Source: Methylotenera_A sp031422335
GTDB lineage: Bacteria; Pseudomonadota; Gammaproteobacteria; Burkholderiales; Methylophilaceae
Reading direction: 5' to 3'
Length of the DNA stretch: 5,595 nt
NCBI GenBank assembly: GCA_031422335.1
Contig: JANOQW010000016.1
Span: 1 to 5,595 of the forward strand
The notes below the pieces were generated by a model. The model ran no database searches. It was not told the origin of the DNA and saw only the letters and a list, made by a program, of their open reading frames with translations. The translations under genes were made by a program, and so were the position numbers. This document shows positions 5,564 through 5,595 of this stretch, in pieces. Position 1 is the stretch's first letter; each line of letters starts with the position of its first letter.

Positions 5564-5595
5564 TTTAGGCAATACGTTTTGATTTAAAAAAACCG

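Overview
The window reads as an ordinary stretch of proteobacterial chromosome, most likely betaproteobacterial and possibly of the methylotroph family Methylophilaceae. This rests on the betaproteobacterial style of the ProS and LemA sequences, the moderate base composition, and a lemA-TPM-TPM gene row followed by proS and a lytic transglycosylase gene. The family-level placement is an impression from protein resemblance, not a computed result. All supported genes lie on the + strand. There is no IS element, CRISPR array, tRNA or rRNA.

Region 1 (1-2407) is a probable operon for envelope proteins. It holds the 3' part of lemA, a secreted or membrane-anchored TPM-domain protein with a glycine-rich tail, a second TPM protein without a signal peptide, and an exported protein of unknown function. 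That last gene starts inside the end of the second TPM gene (32-base overlap). It carries an apparent Cys-His-Asp set (C117, H157, D174) suggesting a transglutaminase-like or papain-like cysteine enzyme. The gap between lemA and the first TPM gene is almost entirely a perfect 7-bp inverted repeat.

Region 2 (about 2408-4827) is a housekeeping pair: proS (prolyl-tRNA synthetase with the bacterial editing insertion) and, 2 bases later, a small exported SLT-type lytic transglycosylase. A plausible sigma-70 promoter sits just before proS, so the pair probably has its own transcription start. I place the proS start at ATG 2474 rather than the upstream TTG at 2462.

Region 3 (4828-5595) is a 229-base intergenic region followed by a small hydrophobic DUF1097-family membrane protein with the strongest ribosome binding site in the window. 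The intergenic region holds nested inverted repeats and several TGCAC[C/T] half-sites, one of which (4903-4919) resembles an NtrC operator. I found no convincing sigma-54 promoter to go with it.

No complete new system is evident. The points most worth following are the putative secreted cysteine enzyme coupled to the LemA/TPM genes and the structured, NtrC-like region upstream of the DUF1097 gene.
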